Assembly (NCBI RefSeq): GCF_900176395.1
Contig: NZ_FWXL01000003.1
Location: 186,001-250,000, forward strand
Origin: Novosphingobium sp. B1
GTDB taxonomy: Bacteria; Pseudomonadota; Alphaproteobacteria; Sphingomonadales; Sphingomonadaceae
DNA: 64,000 nt
Direction of reading: 5' to 3'
Shown here: piece after piece, positions 34,238-43,863 of the stretch
Layout of the letters: each line of letters begins with the position of its first letter
Position numbering within the stretch: the stretch's first letter is position 1
The notes under the pieces: generated by a model
Databases searched by the model: none
What the model saw: only the letters and a program-made list of their open reading frames with translations
What the model was told of the DNA's origin: nothing
Program-made: the position numbers and the translations under genes

Positions 34238-35589
34238 GCTCCGGCCTCCGGGGGACAGGGGGCGTTGGCGTCCTCGATCAGGGCGGCGACGATCTGGCGG
34301 AAGCTGTCACCACGCGCTTCGAAATCGCGGAACTGGTCGAAGCTTGCGCAGGCCGGCGACAGCATGACGACATCGCCAGGCTGCGCAGCCTGCATGGCCT
34401 GGCGCACGGCGTCGCACATCATCTCGCTGCGGGTTACCGGCATCACGGGTTCAAGAATGTCGGCGAACATCGGCCCGGCTTCACCAATCGTGTACGCGGC
34501 GACCACGTGATCGAAATAGGGTGTGCACTCGTCGAGATTGTCGCTCTTGGGCAGGCCGCCGAGGATCCAGTGGATGCGCGGATAGGCGCCAAGCGCTGGC
34601 GCTGTCGACGCGGCGTTGGTGGCCTTGCTGTCGTTGACGAAAAGCACGCCGTTGGCTTCGGCGACGCGCTCCATGCGGTGCGGCAGGCCTTTAAATGTCT
34701 CAAGCCCGAAACGAATTTGATCCGCAGTCAGATCAAGCACGAAGCAGGTCGCGATTGCCGCCTGCGCATTCGCGAGATTGTGAGGACCTTGTAGCGACGG
34801 CCAACGGTGTTGCTCGCTGATTGCAATCGCGTTGGGCACACCTTGCCACTGATAGAAGACATCATCGTAAACTTCGAGGAAGCCGCCATTTGCTCGCTCG
34901 CCTGCGCGCCGTCCGAACCACCAGTCCTCCGCACGGCATACTGCGCAACTCTTTGCAGACTGCATTTCGAAGAGTCGAGCCTTGCTGGCCGCGTAGGCTT
35001 CAAAATTCTCATAACGATCAAGATGATCAGGCGTGATGTTCAGCAGGACAGCCACATCGCAATCGAGGCTGTGTGTGAGATCGATTTGGTAGCTCGATAA
35101 CTCCAGTACGTACACCCCGCCTGCTGGCAGCGCTTCCTGTCCAAGTATTGGCAAGCCGATGTTGCCGCCCATGGTTGTCGGGATGCCAGCGGTCTTGAGG
35201 ATGTGATGGATGAGCGCTGTCGTCGTCGACTTGCCGTTCGTGCCGGTGATGCCGACCACGCGGTGCGGCGGCAGATCGCCGCGCGCCTGAGCGAAAAGCT
35301 CGATGTCGCCGATTACCGGTACGCCGAACGAAGCGGCATGGGCAGCGATGGGGTGGCGATTCAGCGGAACCCCGGGGCTGACGACGATGCCGGCAAAGCC
35401 GGTCAGGTCCAGCGCCAGCGGATCGGCAATCTGGCAGCGCCCTTCATAGGCCGCGCGCGGTTCCTCGCGGCTGTCCCACACGGTGACCTCGGCCCCGCCT
35501 GCCAGCAGCGCCTCGACGCTCGCCTGACCCGAACGGGCAAGGCCGAGAACCGCAAACCGCTTGTCCGCAAAGGCGGGCGAGACGATCAT
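34234..35589 (-). CDS. murD: UDP-N-acetylmuramoyl-L-alanine--D-glutamate ligase
   Basis: MurD adds D-glutamate to UDP-MurNAc-L-Ala. The 451-residue protein begins [20 protein letters not shown], has the ATP loop [20 protein letters not shown] (about 113-132), NIGLPIL, LELSSYQ and ITPDHLDRY. The C-terminal half has [28 protein letters not shown] and [19 protein letters not shown]. Length and motifs match the family. The stretch near 34690-35110 has a somewhat lower GC content than its neighbours, a minor oddity. The ATG at 35589 overlaps the mraY stop. Confidence 0.96.
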   Translation of the reverse strand: MIVSPAFADKRFAVLGLARSGQASVEALLAGGAEVTVWDSREEPRAAYEGRCQIADPLALDLTGFAGIVVSPGVPLNRHPIAAHAASFGVPVIGDIELFAQARGDLPPHRVVGITGTNGKSTTTALIHHILKTAGIPTTMGGNIGLPILGQEALPAGGVYVLELSSYQIDLTHSLDCDVAVLLNITPDHLDRYENFEAYAASKARLFEMQSAKSCAVCRAEDWWFGRRAGERANGGFLEVYDDVFYQWQGVPNAIAISEQHRWPSLQGPHNLANAQAAIATCFVLDLTADQIRFGLETFKGLPHRMERVAEANGVLFVNDSKATNAASTAPALGAYPRIHWILGGLPKSDNLDECTPYFDHVVAAYTIGEAGPMFADILEPVMPVTRSEMMCDAVRQAMQAAQPGDVVMLSPACASFDQFRDFEARGDSFRQIVAALIEDANAPCPPEAGA

Positions 35590-36650
35590 CGCACCTTCAG
35601 CGTTGCGAGGCCGATCAGCGCCAGCACGATCGACACGATCCAGAAGCGGATCACGACGGTCGATTCCTTCCAGCCGAGCTGTTCGAAGTGGTGGTGGATC
35701 GGCGCCATCCGGAACACACGCTTGCCGGTGCGCTTGTACACAGCAACCTGCACGATCACCGACACCGCCTCCATCACGAACAGGCCGCCGACGATGGCGA
35801 GCACGATTTCATGGTGGGAGGCGACCGCGATCACGCCCAGTGCCCCGCCCAGCGCAAGGCTGCCGGTATCGCCCATGAACACGGCGGCGGGTGGCGCGTT
35901 GAACCACAGGAAAGCAAGCCCTGCCCCCATCATCGCGGCGCAGAAGATCGCGAGTTCGCCCGCGCCCTTCACATGCGGGATGCCAAGGTAGGTCGAATAG
36001 TCGACACGGCCAGCGAGGTAGGCGATGATCGCGAACGTGCCTGCAGCGATGATCACCGGCATCGTCGCCAGACCATCGAGACCGTCGGTCAGGTTAACGG
36101 CGTTGCCTGCACCCACGACCACGAAGATCGCAAACAGGTAGTAGAGCGGCCCGAGAGGCACATAGAGGTTGCTGAACAGCGGCACGTAAAGGTTGGTTTC
36201 GCCAACCGCCAGCCACGCCGCGATGCCCGCCACGACAAATTCACCGGCAAGCCGCACCTTGGCCGGCACGCCCTTGTGTGCATACTTGGTGACCTTGTCG
36301 TAATCGTCGAGGAAACCGATCAGGCCAAAGCCGAGGGTGACGACGACGCACGCCCATACAAGGCGGCTTGTCACGTCCATCCACAGCAGCAGCGATAGCG
36401 TGAGCGAGGTGACGATCATCAGGCCGCCCATCGTCGGCGTGCCGCGCTTGGCAAGATGCGACTGCGGACCGTCCTCGCGGATCGGCTGGCCCTTGCCCTG
36501 GCGCACGCGCAGCATGTTGATGAAGCGCGGGCCGATGATCAGGCCGATCACCAGCGCCGTCAGCAGTGTCGCGCCGGCACGGAACGTCTGATAGCGGATG
36601 AGGTTGCTGAACCCCTCGAAATGCAGCCATTCGGCCAGCTGGTAGAGCAT
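35586..36650 (-). CDS. mraY: Phospho-MurNAc-pentapeptide transferase
   Basis: MraY transfers phospho-MurNAc-pentapeptide to undecaprenyl phosphate, making lipid I in the inner membrane. The 354-residue protein has about ten membrane segments. Family motifs are [31 protein letters not shown] with the catalytic aspartates, [33 protein letters not shown] and [16 protein letters not shown] with the HHH metal/substrate site. It starts one base after the murF stop, the only junction between mraZ and ddl that does not overlap. Confidence 0.97.
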   Translation of the reverse strand: MLYQLAEWLHFEGFSNLIRYQTFRAGATLLTALVIGLIIGPRFINMLRVRQGKGQPIREDGPQSHLAKRGTPTMGGLMIVTSLTLSLLLWMDVTSRLVWACVVVTLGFGLIGFLDDYDKVTKYAHKGVPAKVRLAGEFVVAGIAAWLAVGETNLYVPLFSNLYVPLGPLYYLFAIFVVVGAGNAVNLTDGLDGLATMPVIIAAGTFAIIAYLAGRVDYSTYLGIPHVKGAGELAIFCAAMMGAGLAFLWFNAPPAAVFMGDTGSLALGGALGVIAVASHHEIVLAIVGGLFVMEAVSVIVQVAVYKRTGKRVFRMAPIHHHFEQLGWKESTVVIRFWIVSIVLALIGLATLKVR

Positions 36651-38120
36651 TCATCGTTCCCTGGAGGCAAGCGAGCGCACGAGCGCGCCCAGTCCCACCG
36701 AATTCGACCCCTTCACGAGGATGGCATCACCCCCGCGCACTCCGCTGGCCGCGAGACATTCCGCCGCTTCGGCCGCTGTCTGCACATGCGTCACATCGAT
36801 TGTACCGGCAAGCGAAGAAGCGCCGCTTTTCCCCAGCGCGTCGGCCAATGCGCCCATTTCGGCCCCGACGAGGATCAGACGGTCGACCTTGCCTTCGGAC
36901 ACGGGGCCGGCAAGCTCGGCATGGTAGCGCGCTTCCTCTGCGCCAAGCTCCTTCATCGCGCCCAGAACGGCGACGCGGCGCGCGGCAGGGGTTGCACCCA
37001 ATTGCCGCAGGGTGACCGCCATCGAAGCGGGATTGGCGTTGTAACTTTCGTCGATCAGCAAGGCCCTGTCCGAACCATCGCCGCCGCTGGCAGCAATCTC
37101 GTGCCGCGCGCCGCGTCCGGCCAGACCCTCCATCTCGGCAAGTGCGAGACCTGCCGCGCCAAGATCGCCGCCGATCGCCTCGACTGCCGCCATGATTGCC
37201 AGTGAATTGGCCACCCAGTGCTCGCCCGGCTGCGAGATCGTGTAGCAGACCTTGCGTCCGCCGAGATCTGCCGTCACCAGCGTACCACCGCCCACGGCTG
37301 GCACGGCATCGATCAGCCGGGCATCCGCGTCGGCATGGCGGCCGAAGCTGACGACGCGCTCGGCATGCTGCACGGCCTTGGCCCGCAGCCGTTCGAAATG
37401 GCGGTTGTCGGCCGGGATGATCGCGACGCCACCGGATTCCAGCCCTTCGAAGATCTCGGCCTTCGCATCGGCAATCGCCTCTTCACCGGCAAAGTGGCCA
37501 ATGTGGGCCGGCGCGATGGTGGTGACGATGGCAACATGCGGGCGGACCAGCCTCGTCAGCGCCGACAGTTCGCCGGCGTGGTTCATGCCCATCTCGAACA
37601 CGCCGAAGCTGGTGCGCGCCGGCATCCGGGCGAGGCTCAGCGGCACGCCGACGTGGTTGTTATAGCTCTTGACCGACCGGTGCGCGCGGCCACGGCTGGC
37701 ACGATCAAGCGCAGCATAGAGCGCTTCCTTGACCCCGGTCTTGCCGGCAGACCCCGTGACACCGATGATCCCGGCATCGACGCGGGCGCGCGCCGCGCGG
37801 CCAAGATCCTCGAGCGCGGACATGGTGTTGCCGACAAGCACGTGCGGGCCAAAAGTCGCATGCTCAACCACCGTGCCCGCCGCGCCGCGCCCGTAGGAGC
37901 CTTCGAGATAGCGGTGACCGTCCGACGCTTCGCCCTTCAAGGCAAAAAACAGGTCGCCTTCCACCACCTCGCGACTATCGATCTCGACGCCCGAGACGGC
38001 AAATGACGTGCTGGCCCGGCCACCGGTCGCGCGGGCGATTTCGTCGCTCGTCCATAGCGCAAGACCCGCCTCGTCGGACGGGTCCTCTGGCCACTCGATA
38101 AGGGCGGGGTGGGCGGTCAT
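36651..38120 (-). CDS. murF: UDP-N-acetylmuramoyl-tripeptide--D-alanyl-D-alanine ligase
   Basis: MurF adds D-Ala-D-Ala to complete the pentapeptide precursor. The 489-residue protein has SGVEIDSREVVEGDLFFALK (about 45-64), the ATP loop GVTGSAGKTGVKEALYAALD and FEMGMNHAGELSALTRLVRP. Further motifs are TTIAPAHIGHF and, in the C-terminal half, LIDESYNANPASMAVTLRQL. The start at 38120 makes an ATGA overlap with murE; a start three codons earlier is possible. It is about 30 residues longer than E. coli MurF, mainly at the N-terminus and in loops. Confidence 0.95.
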   Translation of the reverse strand: MTAHPALIEWPEDPSDEAGLALWTSDEIARATGGRASTSFAVSGVEIDSREVVEGDLFFALKGEASDGHRYLEGSYGRGAAGTVVEHATFGPHVLVGNTMSALEDLGRAARARVDAGIIGVTGSAGKTGVKEALYAALDRASRGRAHRSVKSYNNHVGVPLSLARMPARTSFGVFEMGMNHAGELSALTRLVRPHVAIVTTIAPAHIGHFAGEEAIADAKAEIFEGLESGGVAIIPADNRHFERLRAKAVQHAERVVSFGRHADADARLIDAVPAVGGGTLVTADLGGRKVCYTISQPGEHWVANSLAIMAAVEAIGGDLGAAGLALAEMEGLAGRGARHEIAASGGDGSDRALLIDESYNANPASMAVTLRQLGATPAARRVAVLGAMKELGAEEARYHAELAGPVSEGKVDRLILVGAEMGALADALGKSGASSLAGTIDVTHVQTAAEAAECLAASGVRGGDAILVKGSNSVGLGALVRSLASRER

Positions 38121-39565
38121 GTGGTGCACTCCCTTGCGACCTGCACGTCGTCGAATGGCAGGATGCGCATGGCATCGCCCCTGCCCACGATCTGTCCCTG
38201 TTCGTGCCCCTTACCTGCAACAAGAACGATGTCTTCGCGGCCCGCCTCGGCAATCGCCGCAGCGATGGCTGCGCGCCGATCGCCGATTTCGCGCGCCTTG
38301 CTGTCGCAACCGGCCATGACGGCGGCGCGGATTTCGGCGGGCTCTTCCCCGCGCGGGTTATCGTCAGTCACGATGACGAGATCCGACCCGGCGCAGGCAG
38401 CGCGGCCCATTTCCGGTCGCTTGCCACCGTCCCGATCGCCACCGGCCCCGAAAACGGTGATCAGCCGCCCCTTGGTGTGCGGACGCAGGGCAGAGATGGC
38501 GGCTTCGATCGCATCGGGCGTGTGGGCATAATCGACATAGACCGGCGCTCCGGCCCGATTGATCGCCGCACGCTCAAGCCGTCCACGCACCGGCTGCAAG
38601 CGCCCCAGCGCATCAAAAACCTTGTCGGCTTGCGTACCGGAAGCCAGCGCCAACCCTGCCGAAACCAGCGCGTTCGCAGCCTGATAGGCCCCGATCAGCG
38701 GAAGGTTGATGTTGCGGACCTTGCCTTCGAACTCGATCTCGAGCGTCTGACCCAATTGCGTGGGGGTACGGGCGAGCAGGCGGATCGCCGTCCCCCGCTC
38801 GCCCACCGAGAGCAGCCGCAACCCCCTTGCGCGGACATGCTCCACTGCCCGCTCCGACCATTCGTCGTCCATCCAGACGACTGCCGTGCCGCCCTCTTCC
38901 ACGACGTGATCGAACAGGCGCATCTTTGCCGCAAAATAATCGTCCATCGTCGCATGATAATCGAGATGATCGCGGCTGAGGTTGGTGAAGGCACCGGCGA
39001 CGACGCGCAGGCCCTCGTTGCGAAATTGGGAAAGCCCGTGGCTCGATGCCTCATAGGCGACGTGGGTCACGCCCTCGCGGGCAAGGCCGGTCATGTTCGA
39101 AAGGAAGGTGACGATATCGGGCGTGGTGAGTCCGGTCGAAACGCTTTCGTCTGCCGTGGTCACGCCCAGCGTGCCGATGGAGGCGGCGGAATGGCCTGCC
39201 ATCCGCCAGATCTGGCGGGTCATCTCGACGGTCGAGGTCTTGCCGTTAGTGCCGGTGACGGCAACGACGGTTTCGGGCACAGGCTGGAAAAAGCGCGATG
39301 CCAAGGCTGCGAACGCCTGGCGCGGTTCATCCATGGCGACGTGGACGGCACCCTCGACCACCGCTTCGGGGCGGGCGACCACGGCCACGGCTCCAGCCTT
39401 CACCGCATCGGCTATGAAATCCTCGCCGTTGAAGCGCGTGCCGGGAAAGGCGCCGAACACCGTTCCGGGCGCGACCTTGCGATGATCGATGGCAAAACCG
39501 GTAACATTCGCTTCGGCATTGCTGACCGGGAAGCCCGCCGCTTCAAGAATTGCGCCGAGCTTCAT
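38117..39565 (-). CDS. murE: UDP-MurNAc-L-Ala-D-Glu--meso-DAP ligase
   Basis: MurE adds the third residue of the stem peptide. The 482-residue protein has DHRKVAPGTVFGAFPGTRFN, the ATP loop VTGTNGKTSTVEMTRQIWRM, YEASSHGLSQFRNEGL, FTNLSRDHLDYH and VDYAHTPDAIEAAIS. Amino-acid specificity is given by VTDDNPRGEEP: the DNPR motif marks the meso-diaminopimelate enzyme, as expected for a Gram-negative wall. The ATG overlaps the ftsI stop and the TGA overlaps murF. Confidence 0.96.
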   Translation of the reverse strand: MKLGAILEAAGFPVSNAEANVTGFAIDHRKVAPGTVFGAFPGTRFNGEDFIADAVKAGAVAVVARPEAVVEGAVHVAMDEPRQAFAALASRFFQPVPETVVAVTGTNGKTSTVEMTRQIWRMAGHSAASIGTLGVTTADESVSTGLTTPDIVTFLSNMTGLAREGVTHVAYEASSHGLSQFRNEGLRVVAGAFTNLSRDHLDYHATMDDYFAAKMRLFDHVVEEGGTAVVWMDDEWSERAVEHVRARGLRLLSVGERGTAIRLLARTPTQLGQTLEIEFEGKVRNINLPLIGAYQAANALVSAGLALASGTQADKVFDALGRLQPVRGRLERAAINRAGAPVYVDYAHTPDAIEAAISALRPHTKGRLITVFGAGGDRDGGKRPEMGRAACAGSDLVIVTDDNPRGEEPAEIRAAVMAGCDSKAREIGDRRAAIAAAIAEAGREDIVLVAGKGHEQGQIVGRGDAMRILPFDDVQVARECTT

Positions 39566-41307
39566 TCACCGTCTCCGTTGCCGACCAGCGGGGAAAGGTC
39601 GGAAATGTCGATGTCGCGGGTATCGTCAGGCACGACGCCGAGGAACGGCCCGATGCGCGGCACGACGCGGCCAACGATCGGCGCGGCGTTAAACGCTGCG
39701 GTGCGCTGGTACGAAGAGGCTGCAGTTCCCTTGGGCTCGTCAAGCATGGCAATCACGACGTAGCGCGGCTTGTCCATCGGGAACGCGGCGGCGAACGTGG
39801 CGACCAGCGAAGTGCGATTGTAACCACCGCGACCGCCCGGCTTTTCGGCCGACCCGGTCTTGCCGCCGACGCGGAAGCCTTGGGCATTTGCGGTCTTGCC
39901 GGTTCCATCGACCACGATCATGCGCAGCAACTGGCGCATGCGCGCGCTGGTAGAGGCCTTGTAAACGCGGCGACCTTCCGGGATCTGCGAAGGGTCACGC
40001 TTGAACAGCGTTGCCGGGCGCCAAATGCCGCCATTGACCATCGCGGCATAGGCCGCCGCAAGGTGAAGCGGAGTCACGGCGATGCCATGGCCATAGCTGA
40101 CGGTCATCGTAGTGATGCGCGCCCAATCGCCGTTCTTGTTCGTGCCGCGCGGCCAGAGCGGGAAGCCGCGTGCGGGCAACTCCACAAACGGGCGCTCATT
40201 CATGCCGAGCGCGGCCATGGTCTTCTTCAGCGCCGGCCCGCCAAGCTTGTCGGCCACCTGCGCCGTGACAATGTTCGACGAATGGATCAGCGCCTCGGGC
40301 ACGTTCAGCGATGCGCCGAAGCTGTGGCTGTCGCGGATATGGAAGCCGCCGATCGCGAGCGGGCGGTTCGAGGGATAGCGGACGGACAGGTCGGTGACCA
40401 CGCCGGCATCGATCGCCGCGGCGACGGAGAGCGGCTTGAAGGTGGAGCCGAGTTCGTAGACCTGGTTGGTGACCTTGTTGAACACGAGGTTGTTCAAGGC
40501 CATGTCCGACCGGTTCGGATTGAACGAGGGCAGCGACGCCAACGCCACGATTTCCCCGGTATCAACATCGAGCACGATGCCGGCTGCGCCCTTGGCTTCG
40601 GTCTCCAGCATCCCGCGGCCAAGTTCGTCTTCAAGCGCCCCTTGCGCGCGCATGTCGATGGCCAGAGCCACCGGACGCCCGCGTTGCGCCGGGTCGAGCA
40701 GCTGCTTCTCCAGCACCTGCTCCATGCCGACATGGCCGTGGCCTTCGCTATCGACATAACCGAGCACGTGCGCGCCCAGCGAACCTTGCGGGTAATAGCG
40801 CTGATTCTCGCGCGGGAATTCGAGCGCCGGTTCACCCAGCGCGAAGATGCGGTTGGCCTCTTCGGGCATGACACGACGGCGCAGGTAGCTCGGCTTGTCC
40901 GACTTCAGGCGCTTGAGCAGGTCGGAATAGTCGGCGTCCGGGAAGATCGCCAGCAATGCGCGGGCCACTTCCTCGGGCGACTTGACCAGCGGCGAACCCT
41001 TCTCGCCCAGGGCCTTGGGGTTGTACCACAGCGCATACGCAGGAAATGCGCGTGCGAGCGGCACGCCGTTGCGGTCGGTGATCTCGCCGCGTGGCGGCAG
41101 CAGCGCATCGGCGAGCGAGCGCCGCTCGGGCGCATCCTCGAAGAAGCCGAGATGGGCAATGCGGATCAGGGCCGCCGCACCGATGAACATGAACAGGAGC
41201 GCGACGACGAGCACGCGCACCTTGGCTTCGACCAGCGAACGCTGGCGGATGTTGGCCAGCTTGACGCGGCCGGAGGCGATGGCGGCGGAGGCAGTGAGCG
41301 CGTTCAC
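39562..41307 (-). CDS. ftsI: Septal peptidoglycan transpeptidase FtsI (PBP3)
   Basis: FtsI cross-links septal peptidoglycan. The 581-residue class B PBP has a cytoplasmic N-terminus and a membrane segment at about 30-52 (VRVLVVALLFMFIGAAALIR). The pedestal domain begins RGEITDRNGVPLARA. The transpeptidase domain has the active-site serine in ELGSTFKPLSVAA (SxxK), IHSSNIVTAQVADKLG (SSN) and VGGKTGSAEKPGGRG (KTG). It starts with GTG overlapping the ftsL stop (GTGA). It is the target of aztreonam-type beta-lactams in other bacteria. Confidence 0.96.
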   Translation of the reverse strand: MNALTASAAIASGRVKLANIRQRSLVEAKVRVLVVALLFMFIGAAALIRIAHLGFFEDAPERRSLADALLPPRGEITDRNGVPLARAFPAYALWYNPKALGEKGSPLVKSPEEVARALLAIFPDADYSDLLKRLKSDKPSYLRRRVMPEEANRIFALGEPALEFPRENQRYYPQGSLGAHVLGYVDSEGHGHVGMEQVLEKQLLDPAQRGRPVALAIDMRAQGALEDELGRGMLETEAKGAAGIVLDVDTGEIVALASLPSFNPNRSDMALNNLVFNKVTNQVYELGSTFKPLSVAAAIDAGVVTDLSVRYPSNRPLAIGGFHIRDSHSFGASLNVPEALIHSSNIVTAQVADKLGGPALKKTMAALGMNERPFVELPARGFPLWPRGTNKNGDWARITTMTVSYGHGIAVTPLHLAAAYAAMVNGGIWRPATLFKRDPSQIPEGRRVYKASTSARMRQLLRMIVVDGTGKTANAQGFRVGGKTGSAEKPGGRGGYNRTSLVATFAAAFPMDKPRYVVIAMLDEPKGTAASSYQRTAAFNAAPIVGRVVPRIGPFLGVVPDDTRDIDISDLSPLVGNGDGE

Positions 41308-42077
41308 CGGGCTGCCTTAGCCTCCTTGCCCTTTGTCGTGCGAGAGGGCGCGGCCTCCTTTGCCTTCTTCGCAGAGGACTTATCCGCAACTGCAGTGACC
41401 TTTGGCTTGGTCTTGCCGGCATCAGCCTTGGCACTGGTGCCCTTTGCCGCAGACTTGGCCACCTTTTCGGCCTTGCGCGGCTTTGCTTCTTCCTTTTCCG
41501 AAGCGGTTTCCTTGCGGACCGGACCTTTGGGCCGCACGTCGACGACCTTGCCGAGACGATCCTGCAAGGTTTCGACAGCCTCGTCATGGTCGACGCGGGC
41601 AACGGCCTTCTGCAGCTTCGGCTTGGCGGCAGCGGCGCTGGCAGTGCCTTCGCCCGCACCGTCATCCGCGCTGAGCGCCTTGCCCGACAGCGGCGAAACC
41701 ATCGCGGGGAACGCAGCCGAGGCAATGATGCTGTCATCGACACTGGCCACGCGGATCGGCGCCGGAGCATCTATGGCGGCAGGAACGCTGAGCGAGGCCA
41801 GCTGGCGTTCGCCCTCGAGGTACTGGCTGGCCGACGGCGCGGCGTAACCGAACTCGACGTCATTCCAGGCTTTCAGCTGCTGCTGGTTGGAGCGCGTCTC
41901 GAATTCGGTTTCGAGGTACATCTTTTCCTGCTTCAGCGCGACGATCCGCGCTTCGGCATGGTGGATCTGGCTGCGCAGCGCGTTGACGCGGAAGGCGAGC
42001 ACGAGCACCAGCGCCAGGCACAGGCCCAGCAGCACGAGCCAGCCAACGGAACGCAGGCGGTTGGCCGAAGCGATCAT
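41304..42077 (-). CDS. ftsL: FtsL-like divisome protein with a long Lys/Ala-rich tail
   Basis: By position between rsmH and ftsI and by architecture this is FtsL. It has a short basic N-terminus, a membrane segment at about 12-30 ([20 protein letters not shown]) and a periplasmic leucine-zipper coil at about 32-62 ([20 protein letters not shown]). FtsL usually ends near 100-120 residues; this protein has 257. The extra part is low-complexity, rich in Ala, Lys and Pro, such as [20 protein letters not shown]. That tail would lie in the periplasm and is strongly basic, possibly contacting the wall or membrane lipids. The start overlaps rsmH by 4 bases (ATGA). Confidence 0.85.
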   Translation of the reverse strand: MIASANRLRSVGWLVLLGLCLALVLVLAFRVNALRSQIHHAEARIVALKQEKMYLETEFETRSNQQQLKAWNDVEFGYAAPSASQYLEGERQLASLSVPAAIDAPAPIRVASVDDSIIASAAFPAMVSPLSGKALSADDGAGEGTASAAAAKPKLQKAVARVDHDEAVETLQDRLGKVVDVRPKGPVRKETASEKEEAKPRKAEKVAKSAAKGTSAKADAGKTKPKVTAVADKSSAKKAKEAAPSRTTKGKEAKAAR

Positions 42078-43060
42078 GCTGCAGCCCTCCCCGCATTGTT
42101 TCGCGCCGGCGCCCCGGTCCGCACTGCCCAGCGCAGGGTGGCCGAACGCGCACGCGGGTTGCGCTCTTCCTCTTCGGCACTGGGCCGGATGGCGGAAGAA
42201 GGTTTCTCGAAAGTGGCGACAGGTTTGGCCAAGGTCTGCGGCAGGTGGCGCGACCCGGCCGGCAGGGCGCCTGCAGCTTCGCGCAGGTACTGCTTGACGA
42301 TGCGATCTTCGAGGCTGTGGAAGCTGACCACGACGATGCGGCCGCCGGGCACAAGCACCTTCTCTGCGGCGGCGAGGCCTTCCATCAGTTCATCGAGTTC
42401 GCCGTTCACGTGAATGCGTACAGCCTGGAAGCTGCGGGTGGCAGGATCCTTCTGCGCCTTGGGTCCCTTGATGTCGGGACGGTAGCCGAGCGCCTTGCGC
42501 ACGACGCTGGCGAACTGGCCGGTCGTGGTCAGCGGGCGGGCGGCAACGACGGCGCGGGCAATCCGGCGCGATTGGCGCTCCTCGCCATAGCGATAGAGAA
42601 CGTCCGCTATTTCCCCCTCGTCCGCTTCATTCAGGAAATCCGCCGCACTTGGACCGTCCTGTGACATCCGCATGTCTAATGGACCGTCCGATGAAAAGGC
42701 AAACCCGCGGCCCGGCTGATCAAGCTGCATCGAGCTTACTCCGATGTCGAAAACGACGCCCTGAACACCAGCAATTCCGGCCTCCGCAAGTCCTTCGGCG
42801 AGTTCGGAAAAACGACGCGGATGGAGAACCAGGCGCGGATCTTTTCCACAGGTTTCTCCCCAGAGCCTTCCCGCCGCGATCGCATCGGGATCGCGATCGA
42901 AGGCGTGGACGGTTGCACCCGATTCCAGGATGCGGCGGGTATAGCCGCCGGCCCCGAAAGTCGCATCGACGATCAGGTCGCCCGGCTTGGCCGCCAGGGC
43001 CTCGACGACCTCTTCGAGCAGCACGGGAATGTGCGGGGCCCTTGGCGCTACAGCGGTCAC
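42074..43060 (-). CDS. rsmH: 16S rRNA (cytosine-1402-N4) methyltransferase RsmH
   Basis: RsmH (MraW) methylates C1402 in the ribosomal decoding centre using SAM. The 328-residue protein has [20 protein letters not shown], the SAM loop [20 protein letters not shown] and [20 protein letters not shown]. Further motifs are [10 protein letters not shown], the substrate-site stretch [15 protein letters not shown], and [16 protein letters not shown] followed by [11 protein letters not shown]. The GTG at 43060 overlaps the mraZ stop as GTGA. It is the second gene of the dcw cluster. Confidence 0.96.
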   Translation of the reverse strand: MTAVAPRAPHIPVLLEEVVEALAAKPGDLIVDATFGAGGYTRRILESGATVHAFDRDPDAIAAGRLWGETCGKDPRLVLHPRRFSELAEGLAEAGIAGVQGVVFDIGVSSMQLDQPGRGFAFSSDGPLDMRMSQDGPSAADFLNEADEGEIADVLYRYGEERQSRRIARAVVAARPLTTTGQFASVVRKALGYRPDIKGPKAQKDPATRSFQAVRIHVNGELDELMEGLAAAEKVLVPGGRIVVVSFHSLEDRIVKQYLREAAGALPAGSRHLPQTLAKPVATFEKPSSAIRPSAEEEERNPRARSATLRWAVRTGAPARNNAGRAAA

Positions 43061-43533
43061 TTGCGCTTCCCCTTTGCGGCTTCTGCCATCTTGGCACGGC
43101 ACCCGGCCTGCGCACTTGCCCATGCCGGGCCCTGTTCGAACAGGATGCGCGGGTTCCAGATGGTGATCTGCCGACCGCCGCCGTGGAAGTAGAGCCCGTC
43201 TTCGACCTGGCCAAGTTCGGAAAGATATTCGGGCAGGACGAAGCGCCCGCTTTCATCGAAGCTGGCGCGGGTGAAGCCATAGACCTGCGCCTCGGCCACG
43301 TCGCGGTCGAAGTCGAGCCCGAGACGCAGCTTCTTCTCTTCCTCGCGGTCGATCTCTGCGGCGAATTCGTCGAGGCGGGACAGGCCGAATCCGGTCAGGC
43401 AAGGCAGGCGGGGATGCTTGTCGAGGCAAAGAATGCGCTGGCTGGCGGAAGATGCGAAGATGTCGGTGCGGAAGTCGGCAGGCAGGACGAAGCGGCCCTT
43501 TTCGCCACGCGGCGAAAAGCCCTGCCCCACCAA
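43057..43533 (-). CDS. mraZ: Division/cell wall cluster transcriptional repressor MraZ
   Basis: MraZ is an AbrB-like protein that binds repeats upstream of its own gene and represses the dcw operon. The 158-residue product has two SpoVT/AbrB-like halves: [20 protein letters not shown] at the N-terminus and [20 protein letters not shown] (about 88-107). The core motif is DxxGRxxLP / EKGRFVLP. No ATG is available at the right place. I chose TTG at 43533, with GGAGG 9 bases upstream; a GTG next to it (43530) is equally possible. It is the first gene of the cluster; a decamer GGG repeat lies 140 bases upstream. Confidence 0.93.
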   Translation of the reverse strand: MVGQGFSPRGEKGRFVLPADFRTDIFASSASQRILCLDKHPRLPCLTGFGLSRLDEFAAEIDREEEKKLRLGLDFDRDVAEAQVYGFTRASFDESGRFVLPEYLSELGQVEDGLYFHGGGRQITIWNPRILFEQGPAWASAQAGCRAKMAEAAKGKRK

Positions 43534-43670
43534 ATTTACCGGCCCTCCCGCCACGCTGGACACCCCGCTCGCGGACGAAAGCTCCCTCGCTCGACAACAC
43601 GCCTTCGCGCGTCGCCGACTCATCCCCCGCGGATGCGACTGGAGTTCGTCCCGATAGGAACTTTTGTAAC

Positions 43671-43715
43671 GCGGGATGAGGCGGGCGAAAAGGGGAAAAT
43701 GCGGGAAATCGCGGA
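43671..43715. promoter_or_regulatory. Candidate MraZ operator: five GGG repeats with 10-base period
   Basis: Five consecutive decamers begin GCGGG, GCGGG, AGGGG, GCGGG and GCGGA (43671, 43681, 43691, 43701, 43711; + strand). GGG recurs exactly every 10 bases, one helical turn. MraZ of E. coli binds TGGGN repeats separated by 5 bases, that is, also every 10. The array lies about 140-180 bases upstream of mraZ. The rest of 43534-43863 has no gene, and I see no convincing -10/-35. Confidence 0.7.
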
Positions 43716-43863
43716 CTAGTTATGAATCCGTAGCATTTTCTGGACCTCTTACCGCTGCGCTAACCATAGTCCGCCCTAAAAATGGGCACGAATTGCTTGC
43801 CCAAGCTGCGATGTTCTTTGGTTCTTGGGAAGTTGCCCGCGAATTCCCGCGAACATAACGTGA

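Noticed and set aside
39550..41847. Long + strand frame (765 codons) across ftsI and ftsL
   Set aside because: It lies opposite genes with complete family motifs and has no domain of its own; similar mirror frames occur opposite ftsZ/ftsA (25004-27023), ftsA-ddl (27060-29099), CHAT (12749-14716) and glnA (58326-60092).
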